From Mycteria americana (Eukaryota > Chordata > Aves > Ciconiiformes > Ciconiidae): 64,000 nucleotides of DNA. Under the pieces are notes generated by a model, which saw nothing but the letters and a program-made list of their open reading frames with translations, made no database searches and had not been told where the DNA came from. The stretch spans positions 39,160,316 to 39,224,315 of the forward strand of contig NC_134372.1 of NCBI RefSeq assembly GCF_035582795.1, read 5' to 3'. Each line of letters starts with the position of its first letter. Within the stretch, counting starts at the first letter, position 1. The position numbers and the translations under genes were made by a program. Below, in pieces: positions 27,861 to 40,991 of the stretch.

Positions 27861-27885
27861 GGGTTGGTTGGTTGGTTGGTTTGTT
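27861..27885. repeat. (GGTT)n microsatellite
   Basis: Five consecutive GGTT-type units followed by TTGTTT. Simple repeat in non-coding DNA. Confidence 0.85.
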
Positions 27886-29719
27886 TCTAATGGGGGTGAT
27901 AGAGCCCTTTGTTACAATTACCTGCTGCTGCTGTTGATTTCTCATTTATCAAAGCAGTCTGTGGCCAGTAGCCTACTCTTACCTTGGAGATGAATCTCAT
28001 CTCTGAGACATCTGAGCTTCTAAGGGGCAGAGTGGGTTTCTCTGTGCAACCATCCCAAATAATGTAATGCCAGGCAAGAAACACACTGTATGAGAGTACA
28101 TGATATTGCAGTATAAACATGTTGCGTTCTCTTCTTTTTGTGAAGCATCAATATGTCCCCAAGGAAGGGAATGTGCTGCACTGCTTCAGGTGTTCAAGGA
28201 TAATAAAGTCCTAACCGTAGGTTCATAGAAATTAAATTGGGCAGTGGATATTGCCTGTCCACCAGACACTTAAATATAGAGAGTATTCTTTTTTAATGTT
28301 CTAGAAGTTAAGTTTTTTTATTTAAATGAGATCTTGGACATTAAATTAAACCACTGTGCAACTGTAACTATGTGAAGAACGTATTTCTTTAAAAGAAAAG
28401 AAAAAGATGCATCTACTCCTGTGACCTATTTTAGCACTTTTCCCTCTGAAAACCTGGTTTTGCCTTGGAAAGGAGAGCTATTTTTATCTTCAGAAATCTG
28501 CTATTTATCTTGTAACTGTAAGAGATGCAAGCACTGATCTCAGTTGACTTTAAAGTCAGATGAAAGTGTCCAAAATATTTGCAATGAAATGTTCTGCTAG
28601 GAAACAGCTTTCAAAATGTCATCTAATGATGGAAAACAATCTGTCTTGCCAAAATTTTCCCTACATGTTTAACAGGATTTTAGTTTAAAAACTCTATTTC
28701 CTACTTAATAGCAGAACAGCTGTATTTTGAATGCAAGGTGATTTCATGTTTTGCCGTTTGGAAAACTTGTATTCAAACACTCCTGCAGTAAATGTCACCA
28801 TTTGTTATGTTTCTCTGTTTGCAAAATGTAATATTATCTCATTACTAATATTTGTATCTTGGTGATTTCAGTGTTTTGGCTCAGTCATATCAATACCTGA
28901 GAAATGGCTATGTAAATGTGAAATTTGCATAAAAGACTTTTAAAGTGTCACCTAGTTTTGGTGCAAGATAATATAATCTTAATAAGTATACTTTAGGAAA
29001 ATATGGAGGGGGTGTGTTTACCAGTTTTTTAAACACAATATACTTTTTTTTTTTTTAATGAATGAAAGTATTAAATGTACTAAATGCATGGTCAGTCTGT
29101 GATAGGCAATGTCCCTTGTGCAAGGAATACACCCAATGCACTGATCCAAAGGTTACCGATAGTTCATTTCAAGGTCCATGGTAAAAGGCTCTTCCTAACC
29201 TTAAAACTAAGATTTTTGCCCCAGTTTTGCTTGTGCATGTGGATTTTATCTAGTGATTCTCCATGTTCAGCAACACAAAAATTTGCTAGTCTCCTAAGTA
29301 TTATAAATATTCCGCTCTGCGCTTTTGTATCCAAGACAATAACTTTTCACACAGGACAATTCAAATTGATGTGACCACAGGGAGTAAGGAGAGCAGATAA
29401 ATGCTAAGATTAGAGATTGTCAGACTATTTTGGGCTGAACGAAATGTAATTGAAATGTATCACTTTACAGGAACATCTCTGGGGTAAGTGAGACGGGAGG
29501 AAGCACTGGGAGGAGAAAGATTGCTTGCACTTGGGACATGAGAAAACAAGTACCCGCTATGTCTGAGACAAAGCAGAGTTTTTCACTCCAGGTCACTGGA
29601 GTTTGGCAAGACGAGTCTTGAACATGGGGATCCCACATCCCAATGAAGTCCCCAACATCTACTCTTTGGTGTGTTTTGATGGCCATTCCTGTTTGTTCAG
29701 AGGAATTGTGCCAAAATAG

Positions 29720-30176
29720 CGTGTCCAGAGAAGGGCAACGAAGCTGGTGAAGGGTCTAGAGCAGAAGTCTTATGAGGAGCGGCTGAGGGAACTGGGGTTG
29801 TTTAGCCTGGAGAAAAGGAGGCTGAGGGAGACCTTATTGCTCTCTACAACTACCTGAAAGGAGGTTGTAGAGAGGTGGGGGTCGGTCTCTTCTCCCAGGT
29901 AACAAGTGATAGGACGAGAGGAAATGGCCTCAAGTTGCACCAGGGGAGGTTTAGACTGGATATTAGGAAATTTTACTTCACTGAAAGGGTTATCAAGCAT
30001 TGGAACGGGCTGCCCAGGGAAGCGGTTGAGTCACCATCCCTGGAGGTATTTAAAAGATGTTTGGATGAGGTGCTTAGGGACATGGTGTAGTGGTGGCCTT
30101 GGTAGTGTTAGGTTTACGGTTGGACTTGATGATCTTAAAGGTCTTTTCCAACCTATACGATTCTGTGATTCTGTGA
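29720..30176 (+). mobile_element. CR1 LINE 3' fragment with ORF2 C-terminus, younger copy
   Basis: 5'-truncated CR1 retrotransposon on the plus strand. It starts with the ORF2 phrase for [15 protein letters not shown] sequence (here [18 protein letters not shown], near 29,770-29,825). It continues through the conserved ORF2 end [19 protein letters not shown] (about 29,998-30,054). It finishes with the 3' UTR words TTGGACTTGATGATCTTAAA, TCCAACCTATACGATTCTGT and a terminal ATTCTGTG repeat. The reverse transcriptase and endonuclease regions are absent and small frameshifts break the remaining frame, so it cannot move. The close match to the usual avian CR1 3' end suggests relatively recent insertion. 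The clear avian CR1 type is the main evidence that the organism is a bird. Confidence 0.95.
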
Positions 30177-33100
30177 AAATATCTGTGCTTTGTAGGACTT
30201 CTGTTCCTTGTGCTGTGTGGCATTAGGGAAAAAGAAAAAAGGAGTACAAGATACAGATCTTTAGAGTTGCTACAGAAGAGGCTTGTTGTCCTTGATCTGT
30301 TCTGGTTAGGACTGAGTCAAACTACTCATTAGCTCTGGAGCTGGCTATGTTCTTTGGACATGATCTCTGTAGGAGTGCACAGTGCTCAGCTGCTCTTTGG
30401 GAGCTTCTGGTTGGAGGCATCTTGGTCATCCCTCTCTCTGTATAAGTGCGTTTCTCTCCTGCAAGCCTTGTGTTCCTTCCAGTCTCCACCATTGGAAACG
30501 TCAAGGAAGAGATTTTTGTTCTGCTTTGTTGTCATTTTTGGGAAATGGGAATGAGATTGGGATTACTGAACAGACTGGTTTCCAAAAGAGTGAACCTGAA
30601 GCTATGAAAGGGGCAAGAATTAATGCAAGAAAAACAGTAAGGAAAATAGATGTGAAATAATAGCAACAAATTTTGTACTGTAGAAAGCCTCGTGATTTGT
30701 CTCAACTATGCCTTGCAAGACTTTGTTAGCTGTCCTTAATTGAGGTAAAAAGTGGTGTGGGATGATAACAAGAATGTACCAATGACTAACCGTAACTAAA
30801 AACTGTCCCAGATAAGCAGCTCAGAAGTGCTTGCCCCAGGCACTTTTTTATTATTTGCTTTTTTTTTTTGGTTCACTGAGATGAATGACTTGTAATACTT
30901 TTAAATTGTACTTCCCTTGGAAGTCAGAGTAAATGCACATGTTACCCAGCCAGTTTTCAAGTCTTGATTAGGGTTTTAAGTGGGGCAACGTTATTTTTTG
31001 CTGGTGTTGAAGAGCCAGTTTGCAGGTTATTGTGGTGTCATTTGACTTCAGTGCGGCACCACTCTTTGAATCTTAACATTTAGGAATGGAGCAGCAGGAA
31101 TATGCTGGTGTCTAAGGCCAGCAGTCCTGTGGAAACCCAGATCAAGCCTTTGTCGCATAAAGAAACTTCTTGTGAGTCTCACTTCTGACATTTGCTGAAA
31201 ATATTCTAACTTTATGGATTTATACCAGAAATCCTTCCTCCTTAAGTATCAGCCGTGTGATTCTCACACATGGTATGTGAGGGTCTTTGTTAATGGGGAA
31301 GAAGATCTTGACCTTGGTTAATCTTCACACAAAGTTTGCTTGCTGAAGTACAGTCCTTATGTCAACTTCACTGGCTCTCTTCTTTTAACCTCATCTATGT
31401 TCTTAGGAGAGAAGAAATGTCCAATGCAAAACATCCTCTCGGTTATCTCACGAGCATTGCTGGGGATACTATCATGGAAAGTATAGTCCTTCTGTTTGAA
31501 TTCTGTAAGGAAAAATCACATAGACCTTCTGTTATAGTTCAATTCATTCAGAAACTATCCTTTAGTTATGTTTACTAAGTAGAAGTTCTCTGTTATACAG
31601 AGTTGGATTTATAGAAGTACTAAATATTATATGTTTACACATTCACAGTTTTTTTTCCTCTCTCTCCACAGACATCTGTTTCTAAATCTTTCTCTGGTGT
31701 CCATCACCACAGAGTCAGAACAGCTTACAGACGTCAACAAATTATTTCTTGTGATACCACTGGGAGATAGATATTGCTATTTCAGCTCTGTGGATGGGTT
31801 ACTGAGGATTAAGCAAATTGCTCAAAGAAAGACAGTGAGAGAAGGCAGGAGCAGAAGTGTTAAGTATTGTCCTTGCACCCACTCTTCAGGCAGCACTGCA
31901 CGAATGAGCTATCCGTTCAGCTGACAGGAACCCACTCTTGTGTATGACACGGTCTCCCTTCAAAACTTTAAACTATGTCAGCAGGCCAGACATCCGTGGT
32001 ATCCACAAAAAGACTTGGAAACAAATGTCTTTCTGCACTTTGAGCCTTACTCAGTTTGGAAATCTCAACTTTGGAAACTTGTTCTGCACAGAATTAGAGA
32101 GAGGCTCAAGTTTCAAAATGTGGTTCTCATCTTTTTTTGTCGTTTTGTTGACTCTTCAGTTCTGAGGTTTGGTGTCAGCTTGTATGTAGCCATAATAAGA
32201 TTGCAGAGAAGTCTTTTCAGGATGTGTGCAAGCCTTGGCAAAATGTCCTGCAACGTTATGTGAGGTTTTTCCCTAAGAGAAAGAGCTGTTATTGCTCTTC
32301 ATACAATACTTAGCTTCATTCCTAAGAATTGCTATTACTTTGTCTTTTTAATTCTTTCAGAATATAAATTTTACATGCTTACTTGTAGAGCTGCAGGGCT
32401 TTTTGAGTTCTCTGTGTAAATATTGTCCATACATTCTCTTTCCCAGTGTAACTATGCAATTGTAGGCTGTTCACCTATTCAGCTTCTTATGCTGAATGCT
32501 AGCGTAATTACAAATGATGCTGTATCTGAGTGAGTCAGTTCTCTGATGATGATAGCACTAAGTTACCTGTGTTTTGCTTTGTGAGAGGTATGTGTTTAAT
32601 GTTACCTGCATAAGTCTATAGACACAACAGCTTTATTGCTGCCTGGATTCCAGCAAGTCTTTGTTTTTACACTGGGAAATAGAAAGGCTTAGCTTCTGCA
32701 AGAAGCTATTCATGTAGCTGAAATTACCGGCTATGCTTCTGCTCAAAAATTATTTACCCACTTTCAAATACTTGCCAAGTGATGCTTTGATGTGTGAACA
32801 GGATATCTTTGTGACTTTTCCTAGACTCTTCTCTTTGACAGTCTTTTTTTTTTTACTTCACAAAAACATCTGTACTAGTTTCAATTTCTACAGTGAGACT
32901 TCAGAAGGTCAAGCATGCAGCAACAAATAAAAAACGATGGGAGGAAGCATATTTGGAAATAACTGATTGTACCTTTCCATTTTGTCTCCAGACTTTTCCA
33001 CCCAGTCATAGGGTATTGAGTTATCTTGTGATAGGGGCACACCAATGATTACTGCACAGTAAACCATGATGTGCACATTCAGTCTGTACCGGCACCCTTA

Positions 33101-36094
33101 GAGTCAACCAGGTGGGAGATGTAGGAGACTTTTTTTCCAGGATATAACCAGAGTGCTCTGCCGGATTACCGGAAATGTCCCATTTCCAAAAAGTCACAGT
33201 AGAGAATATAAGCTTTTGCTGTTTTGGCAATATTATTGTATTGCTGTCCTACAAGCAAAGCAAGAAAACAGTAAATGCATAGTTCAGGTCAGCAAAGGTT
33301 TGCGTGTAGATAGAGAGGCTCTCCTGGATGGAAACGAGGTTCATCATTACTGACCTTGCTGGTGAGGCCAGCTGTGGTGCTCACTGGTTACCTACAGGAG
33401 GGACAACGTGCAAATATCCGAAGGGAAGAGAAGGACTGGGATTGGGGGGGATCCCTGTAAAGGAGCAGATGATAACAATTGTCAGCAGGGAACTTCAGGA
33501 AAAGCCAGGTGTGCGAGCAGCAGTGGTGCCAGCTGGTCTGGCTCTCAGGATTTGGCACCAGTGTGACATGTTACTGCCACAGGCATGGTTACAGGGCTGA
33601 GCTCCTCCTGAGGATGGTCAAATGTGCTAGGAGAGGTGCAAGCAAGCTTCCCTTGCATCAGACGCCCATCACAGGTCATCTTGGTCCATCTCTCTTGCAG
33701 AAATGTATCCATGGCTAGCGCAAGGCCATTTGATTTGGCTCAAGTGTGCATGACAAAGTGGTAATGAACACAGTATCTAGAAAACAAAGTAGGCAGGCAC
33801 CTGAGCACAAATTCCTGAAGCTCTTAAAACCTCATCTGGAGTCTAACTTAGCAACTGAAATCTTTTTACATGCAGCTGGCTTCTTGAGCATGCAGTCAGT
33901 ATTCTCATGGGTTACACTTTCAAATATTTATGCTGTAGCTATATAGACCTCTATGTATCCATTCAAATTTCTTTTCCCTCTCTTGTATCACTTCAGAGCT
34001 TGAGGCTACAGCAAAAAATGAATGTGGAGGGGGGAGTGTTTCTTAGGCTTTGTTTGTTTATTGATTTGTTTACTACTCATGAGCCCTATGAAGCATTCAC
34101 AACCAGGAAGAAACTTTGTCAATAATTTAGGGGGGGCATGGGAAAACAGGCCTTTTGATCTATTTTAGTTCTCTAAGATGGCAAAAATTACCCTCAAAAC
34201 TGCAAAAGTGATCTGGTGCTAGGAGGTTTACTATTTCCCCCTTGCTTGCCACCACTGCTGCTCTGGAGACTTTTAAAAGCCCTGAGCACCATGAAAGGTA
34301 GAGGTGACATTGTGCAGGGAGTCACAAAAGGTAGGCTCTCACAGCCCACGAAAGTAAACTTTCTGGGGGCAGCTGTTCTGTGTCACTGCTGTCACATTGT
34401 TGTTTAACTGGAGGCAGCAGTAATGGGAGGGAGATGGTGCTGCACAAGAGCTGCTCGCTGCCAGTTGTATGGGGAGCTTCACCCTCGTTTGGTGAATAAG
34501 GAGAGTTTGACAAATACAAAGGGAATCGTGATCAAAGTATTCAAGCATTAATTCAAGACTCTGCTTGTTTTGCATTACTGTACTTTGCTGTGGGACCGCC
34601 TTTAGGATGTAATGAGTTATAAAAGCCTCCTGACTGTCTGCTGCTTCTGAACACCATTGCCTTTCCAACGTCTCTGCTGCTTGGAGGATGACTGTCAGGC
34701 TTTGGTGCTCGGAAATGGTGGTTGTTCTGGTTGCTTATGGCATGATTCATAGGCTTAAAGTTAAGCTGACACTTTAGGACTCTACCTGATACCCTTTTTT
34801 GGAGAAAGAGGTTTTGGGGGAAACCCAAAATACTCTGCTGCATCTGGTTCACTGTCATTGTCTTTCAGCAATACGGTGCCATTTCAGACATCTTTGATAA
34901 CACATTTCTCTGTTTCATGGATATTATACACAAGCAAAGAACAAGAAAACGTACAGGTATTCTTATTAGTAAATTTGGCTGAAGCTTAACAGGTTTGTTG
35001 GTAAAGCTTTTCTTCCTGCAGAGCATAAAAATGGGGTTGCTGCTGTGCTACAGTCGTGCCAAAGGGCTTTGCTGGCATTACATGTATAAATTAAGATTTG
35101 GGGTGAATTTTACTCTTTGGGTTAGCATTGCTGTTTCTTATTTTTCAGTATATTGTGTAGACTAAATAATGAAACAGAATAAATAATAGACTGTCTGACT
35201 CTTTATTACAAGTGAAGAGCAGAGTTGTAGGAACTTTTTTGGGTTTGGCCAAAAGGAACATTTGTCTTTAATGTTCATCATTGAAAATGACACTTCAGTG
35301 AATCAGTTCATTTTTACTGGTTTGAGAAACAAGACAAACTGAAAAAACATCCCAAGCAAGTCAACTGGCAAAAAATAAATTGACCATGAATTAAATTAAT
35401 ATTTCCATATCACTAATACAAAGCTGGTGCTTTACATGGTGTAGGAGAACTAACCTTCCAAAAGCCATTTTTAAAAATGTCTCTCCTATTCAAGGCAGAG
35501 CTGGATTGCTTGTGGTTATACTTTATTATGTAACCTTATCTAGGAAATTGAGATTTGGGGGTTTTCCCACTGAAATAACTGTTCAAAATACATTAGGAAA
35601 ATGCCACCACAGTTGCCTAGGGAGAGCACTTGTGGGTCTGTCTCCCTGCTAACCAGCTGGAGCGAGAGCACCGGTGCTGGCACTTTCATTTAAACACCAT
35701 AACATTTAATATTTCTCTAATGTCCTTCTGATCCTTTCTCTTGAGGAACTGAATGAAGCAAAACCATTACTGTAAACACAGAAGACATTCAGCGATGTTC
35801 CAAAGTGCACATTTTTGGCAGCGGTAAGCTTTCTCCGGATAGCTGCCTGGGAATTTACAAATCGGTCACATCTGAATCCATTTTGTGAACCTTACTTGAG
35901 TCTGCACCTGCCTCCCAGAGACAGACGGAAAGAGAGAGGCTATAGATATGTTATCCATTTGCTGATGCTTCCTTAGAGCTGAAAGGGAACAGCCACATTT
36001 TAATGGTCTGATTACAACACCTTGGGTGGCAAAACATCACGTTGCTTGTTGGAAGGGAGCACTTAGTGAGTCAGTTGTGCTTTTTGTTGTGGTT

Positions 36095-36149
36095 CCCCCC
36101 CCCCCGGACTACAGGGATTTTTTTTCTCCCCCCCCCCCCCCCCCCCCCG
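36095..36149. repeat. Two long C runs (11 and 22 bases)
   Basis: Eleven C at 36,095-36,105 and twenty-two C at 36,128-36,149, separated by a short stretch with a T run. They directly abut a CpG-dense segment. The complementary strand is a G tract able to form G-quadruplex structure. Tracts like this are hard to sequence, so the exact lengths are uncertain. Confidence 0.85.
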
Positions 36150-36442
36150 AATAAAGCGTAACTTTCTCCAGGTTATTTTTGCTGAGAAGAGAGGACAAAT
36201 ACTCAAGTAATGGAGACTGAGTCACCGAGTGGGAGAAAGATTCCTGGCGTTGCCGTATTTATCATGCACTGGAGCCGACACTGGAATAAAGAGGGCAGCA
36301 GCGAGTCACGATCGTGCAGGATCAGACGGGATGAGATTGGGTGTGCAGGTAACGCAGCAGAGAAACCTCTTTGGAAAGACTTGAGCGTTGAATTGTGCTG
36401 AAAACACTGTGCCAATGTTCACAAAGCACATGTTTGCTGGCG
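36149..36442. promoter_or_regulatory. CpG-dense patch, candidate regulatory element
   Basis: I count 13 CpG in about 294 bases. By comparison there are none in 35,161-35,640, and CpG is sparse across most of the intergenic region. G+C is about half, so the observed/expected CpG ratio is about 0.7. The patch includes CAG|GTAACG at 36,346-36,354, a usable splice donor in plus orientation, so it could hold an untranslated first exon. No TATA box or coding sequence is evident. Retained CpG suggests an unmethylated element or a young insertion; which of the two is inference. Confidence 0.3.
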
Positions 36443-39400
36443 AAATGTAGGTCACAGCAACTCTTCCTGCAAAATTATCAAAATGTTTGTCCATAAAACA
36501 CGAAGGCTTTTTTATTACTAGTATTTGGCAGGTTGTCCTGTTAGATTCAGGTATAGAAACTGAATTTAAAGCTTACTAGTGGATTTTCAAAGTGAATTTA
36601 TTATTATTCCAGCTCAGCAGCTCTGGAAACACACTGAAATTCTTTTAAGAACTACATAGGCTTCTTAGTCAATTCATGGCTTTTCCTATCTGCAGGACAG
36701 TTCATCACTGACTGTGGCACTCCGCGCTTGCTGTACTATTTGACTGTTACAGAAAGATTGCAGGTTGGTTGGTTTTGATGTTTCTCTAGTCCCAGGTACA
36801 ACTTGTTTAATGCGAGCAGGCACTTACTGGTGGAACCGAATGCTCTGTAATGACGAGAGGGGATTGAAAGGCTCATTTCTTGGTAACAGCTTTTGGTCAG
36901 CCAGAAAAACAAAACCAGTCTGGCCAAGTCTGGATTTAAATCTTTGGATGCAGATGCTTTTATAGCCCTGCTGGCTTCAGTCAGACCAACCACAAGAGGT
37001 ATAAACCTGCGAGGAATAGACAACTCACGTTCTTCTCATTTCCAGAGTTTTGGGAGGGATCTCCTGACCCATTGTGTCCCTGTGGACTTTATTAAAAAAT
37101 ACTAGTATATAGGTATTTAAATACACACAAACCCATACATATTCTCTAAAACATAAATGCTTTTTCTCTAATTCTTTTTGAAGTCATCCTTTCAAGGCTG
37201 GCAGTGACATGAAGGTAGAGCATCTACTTTTTTTTTTTTTAAATTCATTAAAATATCTGGTTTTTAATACCTGTTTCTAGTGCAAATACAATATATTAAA
37301 AGTCTTTCTGGACTTTCTCTAAGTCATGAACACTTTCAAATGTAATTAATGATGTAGCCTCAGAGGAACAAATGTTGCTTTACAGATATGGAAGGTATCT
37401 GTACACCTGCAAGGCATTTCTTTTACTAACAAAGAATTAGTTAGTTATTTGCAAATAAGCTGTTGGATTTTATCTCCCTTTTTTATGGCATGAACATTTT
37501 GCTAAAAAAGTTTGAGGCAGCCTAATGCTTTACAGCAAGTAATGGTGACACTCTGTATAGTGCATCCATCTTCACAGAAATTTACAACAATACCTTTTGT
37601 TCCTTCCCCTGCTCGTTCCTGCTTAAGTCTCCCGATAAAAGCCTGGTTTTATCTGGGAAGGTACCAATAGCATCTCCTTCACACCTCAACTAAATCGTTG
37701 TTCACACGGCAGCTTTAAAAGCCTCTGGGTTTATCGGTGGAAAAAATGCTTGGAAAGGAGAGATTTAGTACTTAAATTAGTTCTATCAGCACATTTTTTT
37801 ATTTTTTTGGCTGGGACTTGTTCTCACAGAACTTCAAGCTGGATTATTTGTGTTAAACTTCCTGACTGAATTCCGAACAAGTCATCTTTCCCCACAACGC
37901 TGACCTTTAGTACGAGGCCAGAATAATTTTAATTTGCTTCAAGTTTCCCTTATAAGCAAGAGAACAAGAAACCATATCCCTCTAAGACCTGGTTAGCTAG
38001 CTGCATGGCAAAATATTTTTAAATTCTAAGGGAAAAAACCAATAAAGTTGGATATTCCAAACTGACATCCAAACAGCACGCTTCCTGAGCAGGTTTAGCT
38101 CTGCCATCTTCCAGGCAACCAGTTTAAAAGCTATGGAAATATAATGAGTTTAAAGAAAGGTATTAAGTAACTGACCTGTTTTTAATCAGGGTTATGCCCT
38201 AATGGAGGCATTGCAGGGCATATTGCAAACTCCTGTTGCTGTTTCTGGCCGTGGTGTGGGCTGTAGCTGCTGAATACATCAGGCCACCACCTTGCACGGG
38301 TGCTGCCCCCCGTCTCCTGCTGGCACAAGCATCTGTTCACCTATGCGGTGAACAGGAGGAACCAGGTAATCGATCTGGCTGAACGCAAACGCAAACCCCT
38401 CTCTCTTTTTTCTTTTTTTTCTTTTTTTCTTTCTTTCTTTCTTTGCTCATCAGTTTTAACCCAGTTTGGTTCCCTGGTCTGTTCCACTGCACAGCTGCAC
38501 GATTGCCTGTGCCACCACACAGGAGGAGGTGGTGTGAACGTAGGAGCAAGTGACTTGGAAGAAGCGTGCTACGCTTTTATTTTATAGCTGTGCTTAGATA
38601 TGAGGACAGGCAGTTTTGGTCCTGTGATGGCAAGGAATTGCTGAGAAATGAGAAGGATTTGACTGAAGCAAATCTTGGTAGTCCTCTGTTAGGAAGAGAA
38701 GAGAGCAACATGTTTGGAGAGCCAGAGCTGGGAGGGCCAGCAGTGGGGTGGGCAGCTCGAGTACCCTCAAAAACAAGCAGATCTACTTGTTACTCAGCTT
38801 AGCCCAGCAGCACAGAGGAGAGATTCCACAGATAACAACCACTGGAGAATGCACAGTCAGTAGCCATGTCTTTTGTGGGATGTCTTTCTTTTTTCTTTAT
38901 TGGGATAAAAGCCCGTTTCCTGTGTGCGCAGTTCATTGGCCTTTTTGTTCTCAGACTTGATGCTGCCCATAACTGGAAGTGCGCGGTCTTGACTTTTGCA
39001 GAGACTTGGCTTTTGTTCCTCCTTGCCGGAGACTTAGTCTCAAATACACGTACGGAACTGCAGAGGACAGTCACAGAAGTGGGGAAGTGATTTTTTTTTC
39101 CAGCACTAGGTGGCTGTATGGAGTTCTGCAGCATCCTGTACACAAATATTTTAAAAGTTGGGGAATGAGCCATTCTCAAATGGAAAAGCTTCTGCCTTTT
39201 CACACCTCTTCTTCAGTATGACTTAAAAAAAAAAAGTTAGAAAATCAACGAATAAAGGCATTTTATTTTTATAAGCTTGTCCCTGGCTGCAGACACCTTC
39301 ATCTCTGTGGAGCCCAAGTAGGCATGGAGCCCACCACAGAAGTGACTCTGGTGACTGGACTGTGATTACTGCAGTTGGCTGGTGTTGCTGCTGCTGCTTT

Positions 39401-40951
39401 TTGCTTAGAGGCTTGGATTTGAGCATTAAAGGGAGAGTCTATGTGTGTAATATCTGGTCCTGATCTTTCCAAACGCTCATGCTACTTGGAGGCCACTTCG
39501 TGCTCCACATGGGACATGAGGACGGTTAGGCAGAGGATGTCCACACCACCAGGAGACACAGGGTGGTTGGTAGGTCCCTGACTCCTGGTGGTCCTCACGT
39601 TCCCTGATGGGTGCAGAGCTGCGCTAAGCTTTGCTGAAGGACTTGCTGAGGGACCAAGCTTGGAGAGGATTAACTTGTCCTAAGACCCGGCTGTGCCTCC
39701 CCCTGGCCAAGTGGCTTTGCCAAGGCAAATGAACTGCCTCGGGAGCCATGCTCGGCTGTTGTTTTTGTCATGAAGCCCAGCCCTTAGAAGCAATTTGTCT
39801 CCAAATGAAAGGCAGGCAGTTGTTTTCCTTCCCCCTTGCAGTACTGTCTTCTCTCCTTGCTCTTCTCTCAGCCGTGATCTAGTCTCTGTGCATTTCCCTG
39901 CCCAGGACACCCCTCTCATTAGCAAAGAACAAAACCAAGAACTAGGTTTCAGCTTAAAAGGGAATATAAAATCCTAGCGTAGTGGCTTGTGCAATCCTAT
40001 ATGTATAAAGCCTGATGCAGCGGGGGTTTGGGCAATACTCAGTGCTGCCTCTGGTTATTTCTTTGCAGTTAATAGCAGTGAAAGAACCTTTCACAATTGG
40101 GATCCTTTATGTGTTTGAGCTTCACCTTCTGAATGTTTTATAGTGATCGGAGCTACTGTAATTTTCCTCTTTTCCAGAGCTCTCTGGAGTGTAGTGCATG
40201 CAACTCTCCATTGAAAAATACGATGACATGAAACATTTATTTTGCATTCTCATGGTGGCACATCCAGTACGATGATAAGTATTTTTAAGGGAAGAGTCCT
40301 AGCTGAGGATTAAAGATCTTGGGGTGCTCAAAGCTGCTGTAAATGCAAAAGGTAAGACATCTAATGAATTAGCAGATCTGCTAAAATGAAAATGTTTATT
40401 AAACCATGAAGTCTAGGGGCTCAATAATACATTAGGTCTCCATTGTGCTGGGTACTGTATGTGGATAGCAAAAGGTTGGTTTAGGCCCCCACATGTTTTT
40501 TTGTAACTCTGCTTACATTTTTAAATGATGTCGCTTTGCAGCCTTGTTTCATGCTTGCTTTCTCTGAATGCTCTTGAATGAAGATCCCCAGGACATAAGA
40601 GTAATGTGCAGGAGCGTTTGTCCCCAGGTTTTTGCACACTTGATCAGATGTGAAAAGGAGACGCTGCAGTGACTCATCTGACCTTGTAGACCCCAGGCTA
40701 AGACTGCTGACAGTGGTCTCTTGCTAAGGTCCCCATCACAAGAATGCAAAGCATTTCAGAAGCTTTCGTCAACAATTCTAGAAATTTGCCAGCAATTTTC
40801 TTGACAATGTTATCTATAATGGAAAGCAAAAGACTAATTGGGCAAATTATTGTGGACTGCTTCTGAAATCTCTTTAATTTATACTTAGCAATGTAAAACC
40901 CGTGGCAGGAATGGTAATGCTAAGGATGGCTGTGATAGTGGTGTGGGGTGG

Positions 40952-40991
40952 TTTTTTTTTTGTTTGTTTGTTTTTTTTTTTTTTTTTTTTT
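40952..40991. repeat. T-rich homopolymer tract
   Basis: Ten T, then TGTTTGTTTG-type sequence, then 21 uninterrupted T. Low-complexity sequence. Confidence 0.9.

Larger units (their letters stand above)
20447..29719. other. Intergenic DNA, no supported gene
   Basis: Non-coding stretch between two CR1 copies. It contains a CpG-dense core at 20,887-20,904, the dispersed repeat pair at 21,771 and 25,394, a (TC)n run at about 24,071-24,086, T or A runs (near 22,815, 23,408 and 24,909-24,926) and a (GGTT)n tract near 27,861. An octamer-type ATTTGCAT lies near 28,923 in an AT-rich, possibly conserved non-coding patch. No frame gives a recognisable protein and I see no RNA gene. Confidence 0.6.

Noticed and set aside
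29875..30090. 71-codon frame that looks protein-like ([19 protein letters not shown]).
   Set aside because: It is the decayed C-terminal end of CR1 ORF2, already covered by the CR1 feature, and not a host gene.
38799..39203. 134-codon minus-strand frame.
   Set aside because: Low-complexity, basic composition with no motif, overlapped by plus-strand frames, and no exon context.
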